Under the pieces are notes generated by a model that was given only the letters and a program-made list of their open reading frames with translations, had not been told where the DNA came from and did no database searches. Of a stretch of 64,000 nucleotides of DNA, positions 1 through 10,170 are shown one piece after another. Both the position numbers and the translations under genes were made by a program. This DNA comes from Amorphophallus konjac (taxonomy: Eukaryota; Streptophyta; Magnoliopsida; Alismatales; Araceae). Position 1 is the first letter of the stretch, and each line of letters opens with the position of its first letter. The stretch covers positions 443,422,053 to 443,486,052 of the forward strand of contig CM040118.1 of the NCBI GenBank assembly GCA_022559845.1, written 5' to 3'.

Positions 1-552
1 GTTTCGACCAATCATGATACACTTAGATAGGGGGAGCATGTGTTCTCCATTCTTGTTGACTGTCTACCTTGACATGCATGTGTTAGAGTAGTTCAGAAAT
101 CTGTCTATCATCCCTCTATATCAAGTTGATACCTTCTCATGGTAACACACTTGCCATCTGACCTACCTTTACTTCAGAAAATTCATTCACTCTCATCCTT
201 GAAAATCTTGCTATCCCTGAGATTCTGAAATAAAGATAAACTGATGATCATTTCACTATACTAAGCTTCTAAAATCAGATATCTACTCCTATAAGAATCT
301 GAATGCACCTTGTCTGAACTGATGATTTAGGTTTAATGAACTTTAGAGTCTAAAGGCTTAACTCAATGAAAAAGAGTTGTTCAGTTAATAGCTCTCAACC
401 ATTCCTTACATGTTATGTCTGATTCTGTCTTTCTGAAACTGAAAGTCTTTAAACTCCAGAAATCGTAGCTGAGAAACTTAGATATAAGTATTGTTTTTAA
501 ACAAAACAAAAGGGCAGCTATATAGATCTTTTGGGTCAAAAACAATTTAGTA

Positions 553-652
553 GAGCAATGACTGAAGTCACTGAGAAAATGGGTCCTCCTTTAAAGAAAG
601 AGGATGTACCCATGTCATGAGGTGCTTTAGTTAACTCTGTTTAAAAATGATA
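553..652 (+). other. Conserved hairpin block 1 of S0
   Basis: The block runs GAGCAATGAC, CTGAGAAA, a hairpin, GTCATGAGGTGC, then TTAACTCTGTT. The hairpin at 579-613 pairs ATGGG with CCCAT and TCCTC/TTT with AAAGAGGA, with small bulges. A smaller stem, TGAC-tgaa-GTCA, lies at the left edge. The same layout recurs at 677-770, 17728-17820 and, on the minus strand, 28700-28790 and 28805-28880. The function is unknown; an RNA role such as packaging is inference. Confidence 0.6.
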
Positions 653-676
653 AAATTTTGATTCAAAAACTAATTG

Positions 677-770
677 GCAGAGCAATGGCTGACTGCACAG
701 AGAAACTGGGCTCTCTATCTATGAAATAGAGTGCACCTATGTCATGAAGTGCTTCAGTTACCTCTGTTCA
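677..770 (+). other. Conserved hairpin block 2 of S0
   Basis: This is a second, diverged copy of the block about 125 bp downstream of the first. It runs CAGAGCAATGGC, AGAGAAAC, a hairpin with arms CTCTAT (713-718) and ATAGAG (726-731), GTCATGAAGTGC, then GTTACCTCTGTT. The outer boxes match block 1, while the stem sequence differs and still pairs. Confidence 0.55.
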
Positions 771-1286
771 AAAAAAAAATGAAACAGAATGGTAAATCCT
801 ACTGAGTAAACTGGGGGTGCTGGCGTCTGATCAACATGTACCTCCATGTACAAAGGTCTGGATCATACATGCATGTTCATACATTTATGGTCAACAAGTT
901 AAATTCAGCTGTAACCATGAAGAAATATATCAGATTTTGCTTAACCTCAATACCTACTCTAGTTGCTCCTATGAACTTCTCTGATTTTATACTCAAGTAA
1001 GTTGAAGATTGATTGTTCTGACCTGATGTTGTATGCCTGGTTTATTGCTATTAACATCTCATGCAACCCTCTACAACGAGTCAAGTTGCTAAACTCTCAC
1101 TCTCATTACACTTAAATCAGATTTTTACAAAGGTTGCCTTACGTGAACTCTTATTCTAATAGATTCTGATGTAAGTATGCTTGTTTAATGAAAATTTACT
1201 TCAGTTTGTCACCAGATCTCATGGATTCCATACTCTGAAACCCTCCTCATCTTTGCGTCTCTCTTCTGTTCCTTGTTTGCATATGG

Positions 1287-1465
1287 CAAAGGGGGAGAGA
1301 ATTTGAGCCAATTTGAGCCTTATCAAATCTTTAGTAAAAAGGGGAGAGAAAGGGGGAGTGTCTAAAGGGGGAGAGATTTTAAGCTTCCTTTGCAGTTTCT
1401 GACTCTTATTGCATTTGTGTTGCCATCAAAGTATAAATTGTTGCCATCATCAAAAAGGGGGAGAA
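1287..1465 (+). other. Multiple polypurine tracts upstream of the S0 3' LTR
   Basis: AAAGGGGGAGA-like tracts occur near 1288, 1336-1357, 1366 and 1454-1465. The last directly abuts the LTR start. Plus-strand DNA synthesis primes from such tracts. Repeated copies upstream of the 3' LTR are characteristic of the Sirevirus lineage. Confidence 0.75.
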
Positions 1466-1699
1466 TGTAGTGTCCCCTCTGAATTGGCGCTATCCTTATC
1501 ATGTTTTAATGATTGGCAACAATGGTTTGACCATTGGCAATAGTGGTTTGACCAATCGTTGACTTTGGCAACATCAACCTTTTATAGGTCAGAATCAGTC
1601 CCAGTTTCATTTTTGGGTCATTGCATTTTCAGATATGAATAGAACCTCATCAGATTGAATGCACAGCCATTTCTTCGAACATGTTTTGCATTGGCACAT

Positions 1700-2500
1700 G
1701 GTCCGTGCATATATTAGTCGGTGCAGATTTCCTCTGCACATGACCAAGGTTAGTGCATGCAGTCCTTTGCACATGTTTTTGTTGTGCCTTCATGCAAGGT
1801 CTGCATTAGAAGTCGGTGCATGTTTTGCGTCTCACATATAGCAAGGTCGGTGCTAGTTCAGGTGTCATACGCATACATAAGACAGTGCAGGTTGTCGTCT
1901 CGCACACAATGTCTGTGCAAGTCTCTTGCATGATGCATACTAGGTTGGTGCAGGTCTTGTATCTGTGCTAGACCAGTCTGTGCATATCCTGCATCTTATC
2001 TTGCATCTCACATAGCCTAGCATGTCTACGTCAAAGGTCTGTGAGGTCTGTGCGTATCCTACGTCTTATATTGCGTCTCACATAGCCTAGTCGGTGCATG
2101 TCTAAGTCGTTGCATCTATGTCTCATGCATTTATGTCTGAACATAACCTCTATGCATAGTTTGCGTCTCACATTGCATCTCATGCTACGTCTGATGCACA
2201 CATAGGTCGGTGCTATTTTAAGTCTTGCGTCTCTGTCACGGTCTCATGCACAGCTGCGACCCCGTCTGCGTCTCATTCTGCGTCTCAATGCATGCCTGTG
2301 CCTCAATGTTTTTCTAAAGCATATAGGAGGTCAGTGCATTCTCTAACTCGGTGCAGGTTTTACATGCACGCATATAGAGCTCGGTGCATTGTTTACTCGG
2401 TGCATGTCTTCGGGTGTTCATACAAAGGTCAGTGCATATCAACGTATGTGCTTGATTTAGTCTTGGCAAGACACGGTCGGTGCAAGTTTTTGCCTTGTGC
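1700..2500 (+). repeat. Array of GTCGGTGCA motifs in U3 of S0
   Basis: Many imperfect copies of AGGTCGGTGCA occur at irregular 15-60 bp spacing upstream of the TATA box, for example near 1716, 1812, 1840, 2088, 2206, 2330, 2350, 2385, 2398 and 2478. The same motif, in the element's own orientation, is arrayed in the LTRs of element B. Likely transcription-factor sites, by position. Confidence 0.6.
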
Positions 2501-2772
2501 GTTTACATTCAAGGTCTGTGCAATGTCTTATATGTATGTGCATGTTTTCACTTTGACACTTATGTCTTGCAGACTGGCACATGATCGAGCGTCTGCAATG
2601 CACGTGGTCTTCCTCACATCACGCCTGAAGTGTGAGCGCGTGGGGGATAACAGACTTAATCATTGGCACGTGATCCAAGGATAAGGTTTAGAAGAATATT
2701 CTATTCCCTAACATGTGGACCAATGGAATTTTAGTAGGGTTCTGTTGCTTGATCCATACGAAGCCCTATTCC

Positions 2773-2780
2773 TATATAAA
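2773..2780 (+). promoter_or_regulatory. TATA box of S0 LTR
   Basis: TATATAAA lies downstream of the U3 motif array and upstream of a purine-rich leader, as expected for the LTR promoter. Confidence 0.6.
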
Positions 2781-3267
2781 GCTACATTACCCTTCGAGGA
2801 AAGTGGCTGGTGCTGGACAGAATTGAGAGAAAAGAAAAAAGAGTGCCGCCAGAGAGAAGAATAAAAGAGAAGCACGAGAGAAGAAGAGAAGAGGAGAGTC
2901 CAGAAGGAGAAGAGAAGAGAGAGCAAGAAAGAGAGAGCCACCTTCCGGAAGAAAATAGAGCATCGTAAGAGAGAGAGTGAGAAGGAGAAGAAGTGTGAGC
3001 TGCAGTCTCTTTCTGACCTCTGGATCAAATCCAAGGTCAACTTGCTCTATTTTCAGAGCTACATTGTTTTCTTTCATACATGTGTCTTACGTTTCTTCAG
3101 TTTTTCTTTTTGAAACGTTTAGAAGCTGTGAATCAGCAAAGCTAAGCTGTATTGCTCAGCAGGCGAGGGTGTTCCTCGGACAGCAAGCTGTGAGGCTCAG
3201 CAATTGTAGGGATTTCCATCCCCGAAGCTGTGGATCGGCGGTATTCAAGCTGTATGGCAGCAGGAAG

Positions 3268-3287
3268 CCTTACTCAGTGGAGTAAGG
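3268..3287 (+). other. U5 stem-loop of S0 LTR
   Basis: CCTTACTCAGTGGAGTAAGG folds into an 8-bp perfect stem with a 4-nt loop, immediately before GGTGGACGTAG. The same position in the A, B and C LTRs has a different stem that also pairs. Confidence 0.65.
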
Positions 3288-3644
3288 GGTGGACGTAGAT
3301 CTCAGGATAGAGATCGAACCACCTTAAAAACTTTTGTCTCCTGTGTGATTGCTTGTGCGACTCCTCCTCGGTAGATGAATGCTTAGGCTCACCTAAATGG
3401 TTTAGGATGGTTTGATTAATTAATCATTCATCTACTATTATCTTCTGATTGGTTTCATCTTGCGTCCTTAATCTAGTTTCTACTACTGGTTGGTTTCACG
3501 TGCTCTTGGATCATCCTTCTTCTGAATCTGTGGGTGAGTCCATATCAGTTCAGTCTATTTCCGCACTGGTTAATTTTTAACTGCCTGTGTTGCCTTTTAT
3601 TTGGGGTTGATCTATTCACCCCCCCTCTAGATCCGTTCATCACA

Positions 3645-4069
3645 CCCTTCAACTGCCACCCATCTATCCTACGATAGTGCAGCCACTAGTGACTACCGTA
3701 CCACTGTCGACACCCTATGTTTACGTGGTATGGTTGGATTTCTGCCATGCGTACGAGAGACAGTATCTGGACTTCCTTTTTGTCGTGATGCACACTAAAC
3801 ATCCGGAATGCCTTCCCGTTACCCGCCTCCTGATCCTCCCGCACTTTCATACCCGAGGGTGAGTCTTCTCAAATCGGAGACGGTTGACGAGGGATGAGAC
3901 TCATGGCATCAAGTTGTGGGTCAGTCTTTCTTTACACGTAGTGTATGTAGACGGTGTCCGTCATCCTTACCGAGTCTTCCTTAGTATTTCCCTTGTGTTT
4001 GTGTCTCTTCATCGTCAATCAGAGTATTACTATGAGTGTCTAGGTTTGTCTAGGGTCATGTATGAGTCA
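3645..4069. other. Unassigned sequence between the S0 LTR and the chromovirus relic
   Basis: There is no recognisable domain. It may be decayed integrase-core sequence of the chromovirus downstream, but I cannot align it to known motifs. Confidence 0.3.
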
Positions 4070-4740
4070 GTTTGCTTATACAGCTTGTTTGTCATGCATA
4101 TGGAGTTTGCATTAAGTCGTCCCAATAGAAGGTCAGCAATGCACGTATAAGGAGTTAGCTGATGCATGCTGATGTGCCTGTGAGTTCTAAAAGGGAGAGT
4201 ATGTCATGATCAGGGTCATCCCTTAACGGTTTCCCCTCAGGGACCGTAAAGAAACTCCAGGTCCGCGATGCCAGCCCTTTCCGAGTCATGACACAAGTGG
4301 TTTCGAATGAATATGTTATTGAACTACCAGACGACTATGGTGTCAGTTCGACGTTCAATGTTTCAGATCTGGTAGCATATCGGAACCCCGAGGTGATCTC
4401 GAGTGAGATTTTGAATTTCTCCTCCTGTTGTGAGTGATACAACACCCAAGAGTCCACCTCTTCCAGCCTCAACGCAAGCATATAGACTGTATACTAGATG
4501 AGCAGGTGAGCACCACTAGGAGCGGAGCCTATCGACACTTCTTAGTGCGTTGGAGAGGACGCCCTACGCCGGATGACGCCTTGATCACTTGTAGAGAGCG
4601 CAAAGCATCGGGACCCTTACTTGACGGAGTTGAGTTCTTCCCACCCGGGGAGAATTGGTGCGGACACGTACCGTAGAACACGCCGGAGCCTCTTCGGCTC
4701 GAGGAGGACATGGACGCGTCGATCAAGCTATCATCTTTGT
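4070..4740 (+). pseudogene. Chromovirus (Ty3/gypsy) integrase C-terminus and chromodomain relic
   Basis: Broken reading frames give, in order, FVMHMEFAL, YKELADA, EYVMIRVIP, a stop, RFP, KLQVRDASPFRVM, YVIELPDDYGVSSTFNVSDL, then HFLVRWRGRPTPDDALIT and PPGEN. This matches the SH3-like integrase C-terminal domain followed by a chromodomain (LVRWRG core) in plant chromoviruses. At least three stops and one small frameshift near 4225-4245 make it non-functional. No polymerase or integrase core is seen upstream; the S0 LTR lies 5'. The part from 4511 onward is repeated at 9104. Confidence 0.7.
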
Positions 4741-5017
4741 TTCACATTTTTTAGCCTTGTTGGACCCTATTTAGTCCTTGTGGACAATTAATTGTTTGTA
4801 CTATTGTGTAAGGGCTAATGAGCTAGATTAGAGTTAATGTGCTAGAATAGTGGTCTAGAGTTATTGGGCTTTTCTATTGGGCTTTAAAAGGGCCAAGTGT
4901 GAAAAGGCCCATGGGCTAGGTATGAATGTGTCAAATGGGGTTAAATGTGAACAAGTCATGAGATTAGTGTGCTAGGTGTGAAAGGGGCTAAGAGAATGGA
5001 GGCTTAGAGGCTTGGAA
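4511..5017 (+). repeat. Direct repeat copy 1 (chromodomain end plus 3' UTR)
   Basis: This 507-bp segment starting CACCACTAGGAGCGGAGCC recurs at 9104-9610 with the same length and scattered substitutions. It spans the end of the chromodomain, the terminal coding part and a TTAGTCCTTGTGGAC-type 3' UTR. The flanks of the two copies are unrelated on both sides. Confidence 0.85.
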
Positions 5018-5390
5018 TGGAGCATGCCAGACTTGTGGACACACTAAAATTCGCTTATTATGTTTTTCGTTTATGTGATCAAGTTAATTCATTTGTTTAG
5101 TGCGGGGGCGTGCCAGTCACAAAGTGACGATTTATTTGGGCTTCAAGGAAGCCCATGGTGCGCTCGATCTGACTAATCAGATGATTGTGTAGTTCATGTC
5201 GGGACAAAAACCTATCACGCCGTAAAGGTCACGGCGTCATTCACGTCCCCTCGTAGAGGGGAACACCCTTGATTAATCGCCGGGAATCAGGGCCTCATGG
5301 CCAGGAAACTATATCGAGAGAAACAAGTCGATAGCGGTCTCGAATCAGTCGGAAAGCCCGATGTCTAGGGAATCAAGCATTTGAAATATG
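5018..5390. other. Unassigned sequence downstream of the chromovirus relic
   Basis: No ORF or known motif is recognised. It could be LTR or 3' UTR of the chromovirus. Confidence 0.3.
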
Positions 5391-6720
5391 TCGGTCACTC
5401 AAGGGACCATTTTGATATTCGGACGAGCGTCCGGCTTCATAAAATCATGATCATCACGGGGAAAATCAGAGCATATGTATGCCGGGGTATGGTAAATTTA
5501 TTGTTCAAAGGGATAGGAGACATTCGGTTAAATCCCGGTTAGAGTGGTCGGGAATCAGCGAGTTTATTGGCCCGGTGCGAGATCAAGTCAGGACCATTAC
5601 GGGGGCGCCCCCCGCGGTCCAAACGAGGCTTGCATGGGCATCGTTAATATTTTCGGTGTCGAAGGGCAGCGGGAAAGTGTCCAGGGACTATATTCCATAA
5701 TAAAGACGTATACATAGATAGCTAGCTATAGGCCTAGGATGTGGGTCAGGTAATGACCATTGTTGGGGCAAACCCGAGGTCCAAACATGACTCATGAAGG
5801 TCTTGTTGATATTCCCACACGTAGGGTTTAGAGAAGACGAGAGCCGTCTCGTTCCATTCAAATTTTGTTGGTCATTCATGGACCACTTTATGTTCGGACA
5901 AAGATCCGTATTGAAGTCACAACGTAAATGGAAATAAACCCATACAAATGTATGCTTGAGTTTGCGACGATTTTAATGAAAGAGTGAAAACGAATCCCAA
6001 TGGGAACGAGTCCGGTTTGACGAATTATCGGCCCAGAGCAACGTCGGATTACCGCCATATCGGGATGGTTCCCAAGGTCCACGTCCAATGCCATGGGGCG
6101 TCATTGATTTTCTCTTAACACACAGTTCGGGGAAACGAAGGTCCCAGGGTATGCGTGCATGTCGGTCACTGGCGGACCATTTCTTATTCGGACGGAAGCC
6201 CACGTTTGTAGCGTAAGAGACGGTGACAAACCGTACAAATGTCTATCGTGAGTACGATAAGTTTAATGCAAGTGTGGGATTAGATCCCGGTATATATGTC
6301 GGTCACTAACGGACCATTCATTATTCAGACGAGAGTCCGCATTTGAAACATTGAAGACGACGACAAAACCGTATGATTATCTGCCGTAGGTATGACAAGT
6401 TTAATTCAATACCGGAATTAGATCTCGATATATATATATGTCGGTCACTAACGGACCATTCATTGTTCGGACGAGAGCCCGCATTTGAAGCATCGAAGAC
6501 GACGATAAAATCATACGAATGTCTGCCGCGAGTGCGGCAAGTTTAATGGGATTGTGGGATTGGATCCTGATAGAAGTGGGTGAAGCTGATGGACTATTGG
6601 CTCGAGACGGTTTCAGACTCTGGCCATGTCGAGGATTCTGAGGTCCATGTCTGATACCATGGGGCATCGTTGCTTTTCTCTTCACACACAGTCCGGGGAA
6701 GCGAATTGTTAAGTGTGAAG
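5391..6720 (+). repeat. Degenerate modular tandem repeats (modules A and B)
   Basis: Module A starts GTCGGTCAC and continues with GGACCATT, TTCGGACGA and GTTTAATG. It occurs near 5391, 5868 (diverged), 6159, 6297 and 6440. Module B, with ATTGGCCCG-like, GGTCCA, GGGGC(A/G)TCATTG and CACAGT(C/T)CGGGGAA parts, occurs near 5545, 5740 (partial), 6000 and 6570. The order is A-B, B, A-B, A, A, A-B, with units of about 140 bp each. No coding potential is seen. It is likely a subrepeat region of an LTR or 3' UTR. Confidence 0.6.
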
Positions 6721-7200
6721 CCCGAACTCGCCAACGTGCACCCTCTCACGCGGATCGACCTGTGTGGTCAGGTCGCGGGGGTCAAGGGGGCAGCGCCCCT
6801 GGAATAAAATTTTGATTATAACAGGGGCGATATTGATTATTGGCTTCATATTCCTTTCATTTGTTTTATTCATTAGCTTCAAGTCTTTTCTTTTATTTGC
6901 GTTAATTCTCTTTCTCTTTTAGGCACGCTAGTTTAAGGGAGAAGCCATGGGTGGGTGCCGGAATAGGGTATCACATAGGGGCGCGCCGGAATAGATGGAG
7001 CAATGGGGGCACGCCGGAATAGGCTCAATGAGAGGGGGGCGCATCGGAATAGGCCAAGAAGGGGAGGCGCGCCGATTTTAGGCTCCAAATAGGAATGGGG
7101 GCACACTATTCATTCAAATATTTTGAATGTGGTTTTGAGTGTAAAGTTAAACCGGCGCGGGGGGTGAGAGCGCCGGATTATCCCGCGCCGGATAGGTGCG
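6721..7200. repeat. GC-rich stretch with GGGGCGCGCCGGAATAGG minisatellite
   Basis: A GGGGGCAGCGCCCC palindrome lies near 6788. Several irregular copies of GGCGCGCCGGAATAGG follow between about 6950 and 7200. Similar GCGCGCCGATTTAAGG units recur at 8619-8730. Such sequences are common in plant gypsy LTRs; the parent element is not identified. Confidence 0.5.
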
Positions 7201-8598
7201 CGCCTAGATAGCTCTTAGGAGGTTTTCTTTCATTCTTCTGGATTCTTTTATATTCTTTCTTTCACCTTCAAGTTAATTCGTTGATTGGTTTGTTCACCCA
7301 ATTGGTGGATTAAGTTCGTGGAGAGGAAGCTTAAGTATTTTAATTGTTTGTTAAGGTGAATTAGCATGAGGGTTCAAGTGTTTTGTTTAGAGAAGTTTGT
7401 TATGTAGGAACTTGGAGGTTCAGTTTCTTTCTGAGGCTTCAAGCATGCGTTGTTCTGGCCCTCGAAGAGTAGTTTGTTTGTTCGTTCTTGTATGTTGTTG
7501 TTCCTTGTTAGTAGTGTTCTTGGCCCTGGCAAAAATTGGGCAGCATCTCCCCCGAACTGAAGCTTGCCAGAGAAAAAATAGAGGAACACCAAACGGATTC
7601 CTCTGGGGTGAACCTCAAAATGCAGACCTCACGGCGGTCCGATAACCCAAGTGTGAGTGTGAAAAAGCTCGAGGACTAGCCTTCAAGAGCTCTCACGACT
7701 CACGGGTGATGATTCCTCAAAGCGGGACAAATGTGTGCCACGAAAGGCTATGAATGTTCATCCATCATGTGGATTCCTTTGAAGGCCATGCCACGGAAAG
7801 GTAGGCTTCAAAGACACCGGATGAATAGAAGGTGAAATAGGGAAAGAAGAAGCTAGACAAAGAATCGTGTTTGCCAAAAGGGCCTTCTATTTATTCATCG
7901 ACCAAAGGGGGAAAATGGCTCAAACCCAAGAGATTTCATCCCAAAAGAAGAGAAATACATTGCAGAGGGAGAAAAGGGAAAGAGATACATGGACGGGGGG
8001 GAACAGAGCACAAGCTCTTCCCCCCCAGCTCACCTCTCGCTCTCAACCTCACTTTTTCACTCTTTTCTTCACCTCTCAAGCCTGGATGGATGGAGCTTCC
8101 TTCTCTCTTTTTCTTCTTCTCTTTGCTAGCTGGTTCTCTCCTGAGAGCTCTCTTCTCCTAATGGCCAACTGGGGGGGCCTCTCTTTTCTTTTCAATCACC
8201 CTCCGGGGGTTCAAGAGAGATGCTCCGTGGAACAGGCATAGTATATATAGAACGGGTTGCCCTTTCTTTGCTCGAACGGAAGAAACTGCTGTCACTTGCT
8301 CTTGTTTGCCGGATGAATGGGATTGACATGTCGCGGTGTCGTCCGTTGATTTGCACAATACGCTGGCATTCATCTGAGGATGGGACGTTCGCGGGTTTAC
8401 CGGGAGATCTTCTGCTGCTTCCACCGTCGATGCATGCCTTCGCTGCTACGCTGTCGAACGGATGTGGAGACAGAGCTTCGAGCATTGAATGCCTTCTGGG
8501 CACCAGGCTGATGCAAAAATATGGTATCGACTGGCGAATGGGATGGCCCTTTGGTTGAAATGGCGCGGAGTTGTGCGCGTCGGATTAGCAGCACACAA
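7201..8598. other. Unassigned LTR-like sequence
   Basis: No reading frame matches a family I know. On the minus strand, GATGAATAAATAGAAGG (about 7886-7902) followed by a pyrimidine- then purine-rich leader resembles an LTR promoter. On the plus strand, a TATA-like TATATATAG lies near 8240. The ORFs here (up to 124 codons) look like chance frames in low-complexity DNA. Confidence 0.3.
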
Positions 8599-8730
8599 GG
8601 GGGGGGGGGGGGGGGGGCGCCGATTTGGCATGAGAAGGGGGCGCGCCGATTTAAGGCTTGATGGAGGGGTGCGTCGGTTTAAGGCCCAAGCAAGGGCGCG
8701 TCAGTTTAAGTGCAGGCCACGCCGATTTAG
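8599..8730 (+). repeat. Poly-G tract and GCGCGCCGATTTAAGG minisatellite
   Basis: A run of about 19 G is followed by four diverged units with core GCGCGYCGATTTAAGG, related to the array at 6950-7200. Confidence 0.55.
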
Positions 8731-9103
8731 ACTTTGTCTCAGCTTTACGGCTATTCGGACAGACGCTTGTCCTCCCGTGTCACTTTAGTTGTAATGCATC
8801 GCCTCTGGAATGTTTAGTTGAGGGCCTCTGAATCCCGATTCGGAACTTTGAGTGATCTCTGGCGCGTGCCGAACATGTGTTTGAATTCTTGAGTTTATTT
8901 TGATTCGGCCTTCGGCAATGCCGACTGGAGAGCCAGGGCCATCTCTTCTCCCCGAATGGCTTCTTTGTTGGGTGTCGGAGCACCGGGTATATAGTCATCC
9001 TGCTTGGAGGAGGTATGGAGTTTATTCGTCCTTTCCGTCTCCGACTTGCTCTTGGGTACATAGACGTGAGTGCCATATGATCATCATCATCATTTTTTGA
9101 CGT
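8731..9103. other. Unassigned sequence with GGCCTTCGGC module
   Basis: A module TTCGGCCTTCGGCAATGCC followed by GGTGTCGGAGCACCGGGT lies at about 8900-8995. Diverged versions occur near 11409-11510 and 11588-11680. No coding match was found. Confidence 0.3.
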
Positions 9104-9610
9104 CACCACCAGGAGCGGAGCCTACTGACGCTTCTTAGTGCGTTGGAGAGGATGCCCTACGCAGGACGACGCCTTGATCACATGTAGATAGCGCAAAGCA
9201 TCATGACCCTTACTTGACGGAGTCGAGTTCCGCCCACCCGGGGAGAATTGGTGCGGACACACGCCACAGAACACGTCGGAGCCTCTTCTGCTCGAGGAGG
9301 ACATGGACGCGTCGATCAAGCTATCATCTTTGTTTCACATTTTTTAGCCTTGTTGGGCCCTATTTAGTCCTTGTGGACAATTAATTGTTTGTACTATTGT
9401 GTAAGGGCTAATGGGCTAGATTAGAGTTAATGTGCTAGAATAGTGGTCTAGAGTTATTGGGCTTTTCTATTGGGCTTTAAAAGTGCCAAGTGTGAAAAGG
9501 CCCATGGGCTAGGTATGAATGTGTCAAATGGGGTTAAATGTGAACCAGTCATGGGATTAGTGTGCTAGGTGTGAAAGGGGCTAAGAGAATGGAGGCTTAG
9601 AGGCTTGGAA
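9104..9610 (+). pseudogene. Second copy of the chromovirus chromodomain end
   Basis: This matches 4511-5017 over its whole length. It encodes a broken version of the LVRWR chromodomain core (the codons around 9136-9160) and the PPGEN tail (about 9235), then the same 3' UTR. It lacks the upstream integrase C-terminus seen with copy 1. The sequence switches abruptly at both ends. Confidence 0.75.
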
Positions 9611-10170
9611 GGGGGCGCCCCCCCTATCTTGGTCCAAGGAGAGGGCTGCCACCTACCATCCTTGACTCCCCTCCCTTCATTTTTCAAAAATAGGAAGCTT
9701 CTTGTCCCCCCCCTTGGTCATCTCTCCCCCCTTTAGTCAAGGGGGCGCACCCCCCTCTCTCTCCTCCCTCCTCCACCTCCCATCTTCTCCCTACGGGTTT
9801 CCCCTCCCCTATATATCATCTCTTGTAAGCATATTTCAGAAGTTAATGAAGAAATTTCGAGAGAAAATTGTGTAAGAGAGTGATTCTCTTTTCCTTCTTG
9901 GGTGTGATGCCCTAGACCCCAAATCGTGTGATGGGATTTCCTTGGCGTGTGACTCACCCACCTTATCGTCCCCTTCCTACTCGTATCTGGTTCTGTAGAT
10001 TTTATCAATAAAGCTACTATAAGCCAGGAATGATCCAGCGCTGGTTTCGCCTCGATCGGAGCTCCAGATCTCCATAAACAATTCCATTCGTGAAGTCGTG
10101 GAACTATGTCCGAGCCTGCTATCCAGATCCTCAACTCCCTGATGCAAAATTTATATGGATCTCCTCTCAA
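9611..10170 (+). repeat. LTR-like promoter region
   Basis: It starts GGGGGCGCCCCCC, then a C-rich U3-like stretch, a TATA-like CTATATATC at about 9809-9817, an A-rich leader and AATAAA at about 10006. This order fits U3-R-U5 of a gypsy LTR. LTR ends and partner were not identified. Confidence 0.4.

Larger units (their letters stand above)
1..1465 (+). mobile_element. S0: 3' internal non-coding region of a Sirevirus-like copia element
   Basis: This is the downstream internal part of a + strand element whose 5' half lies outside the window. It has no long ORF. It carries two hairpin blocks (553-652 and 677-770), a TGGCGTCTGATCAACATG-type box near 822-840 that recurs in element A and partly in B, and several copies of the polypurine tract AAAGGGGGAGA before the LTR. 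Multiple polypurine tracts are a known Sirevirus trait. The same blocks in gag-only elements A and B suggest S0 belongs to the same group, but its coding part is not visible. Confidence 0.75.
1466..3644 (+). repeat. 3' LTR of Sirevirus-like element S0
   Basis: The LTR starts TGTAGTGTCCCC directly after a polypurine tract and ends near ATCCGTTCATCACA, giving about 2.2 kb. U3 carries a long array of GTCGGTGCA-like motifs (about 1700-2500). A TATA box TATATAAA lies at 2773-2780. A purine-rich leader follows, then a stem-loop (3268-3287), the GGGTGGACGTAG box and an ACCACCTTAAAAA box. The pyrimidine-rich TTCACCCCCCCTCTAG near the end is typical of this lineage. The exact 3' end and the TSD are uncertain, because the other side of the element is outside the window. 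Confidence 0.75.

Noticed and set aside
2292..2684. 130-codon ORF in S0 LTR
   Set aside because: It arises from the repeated GTCGGTGCA motif array in U3, with no domain.
2708..3077. Two Leu/Ser/Phe-rich minus-strand ORFs
   Set aside because: Antisense translation of the purine-rich LTR leader.
3884..4150. 88-codon ORF as a separate gene
   Set aside because: Its end overlaps the decayed integrase C-terminal region and the rest has no recognisable domain.
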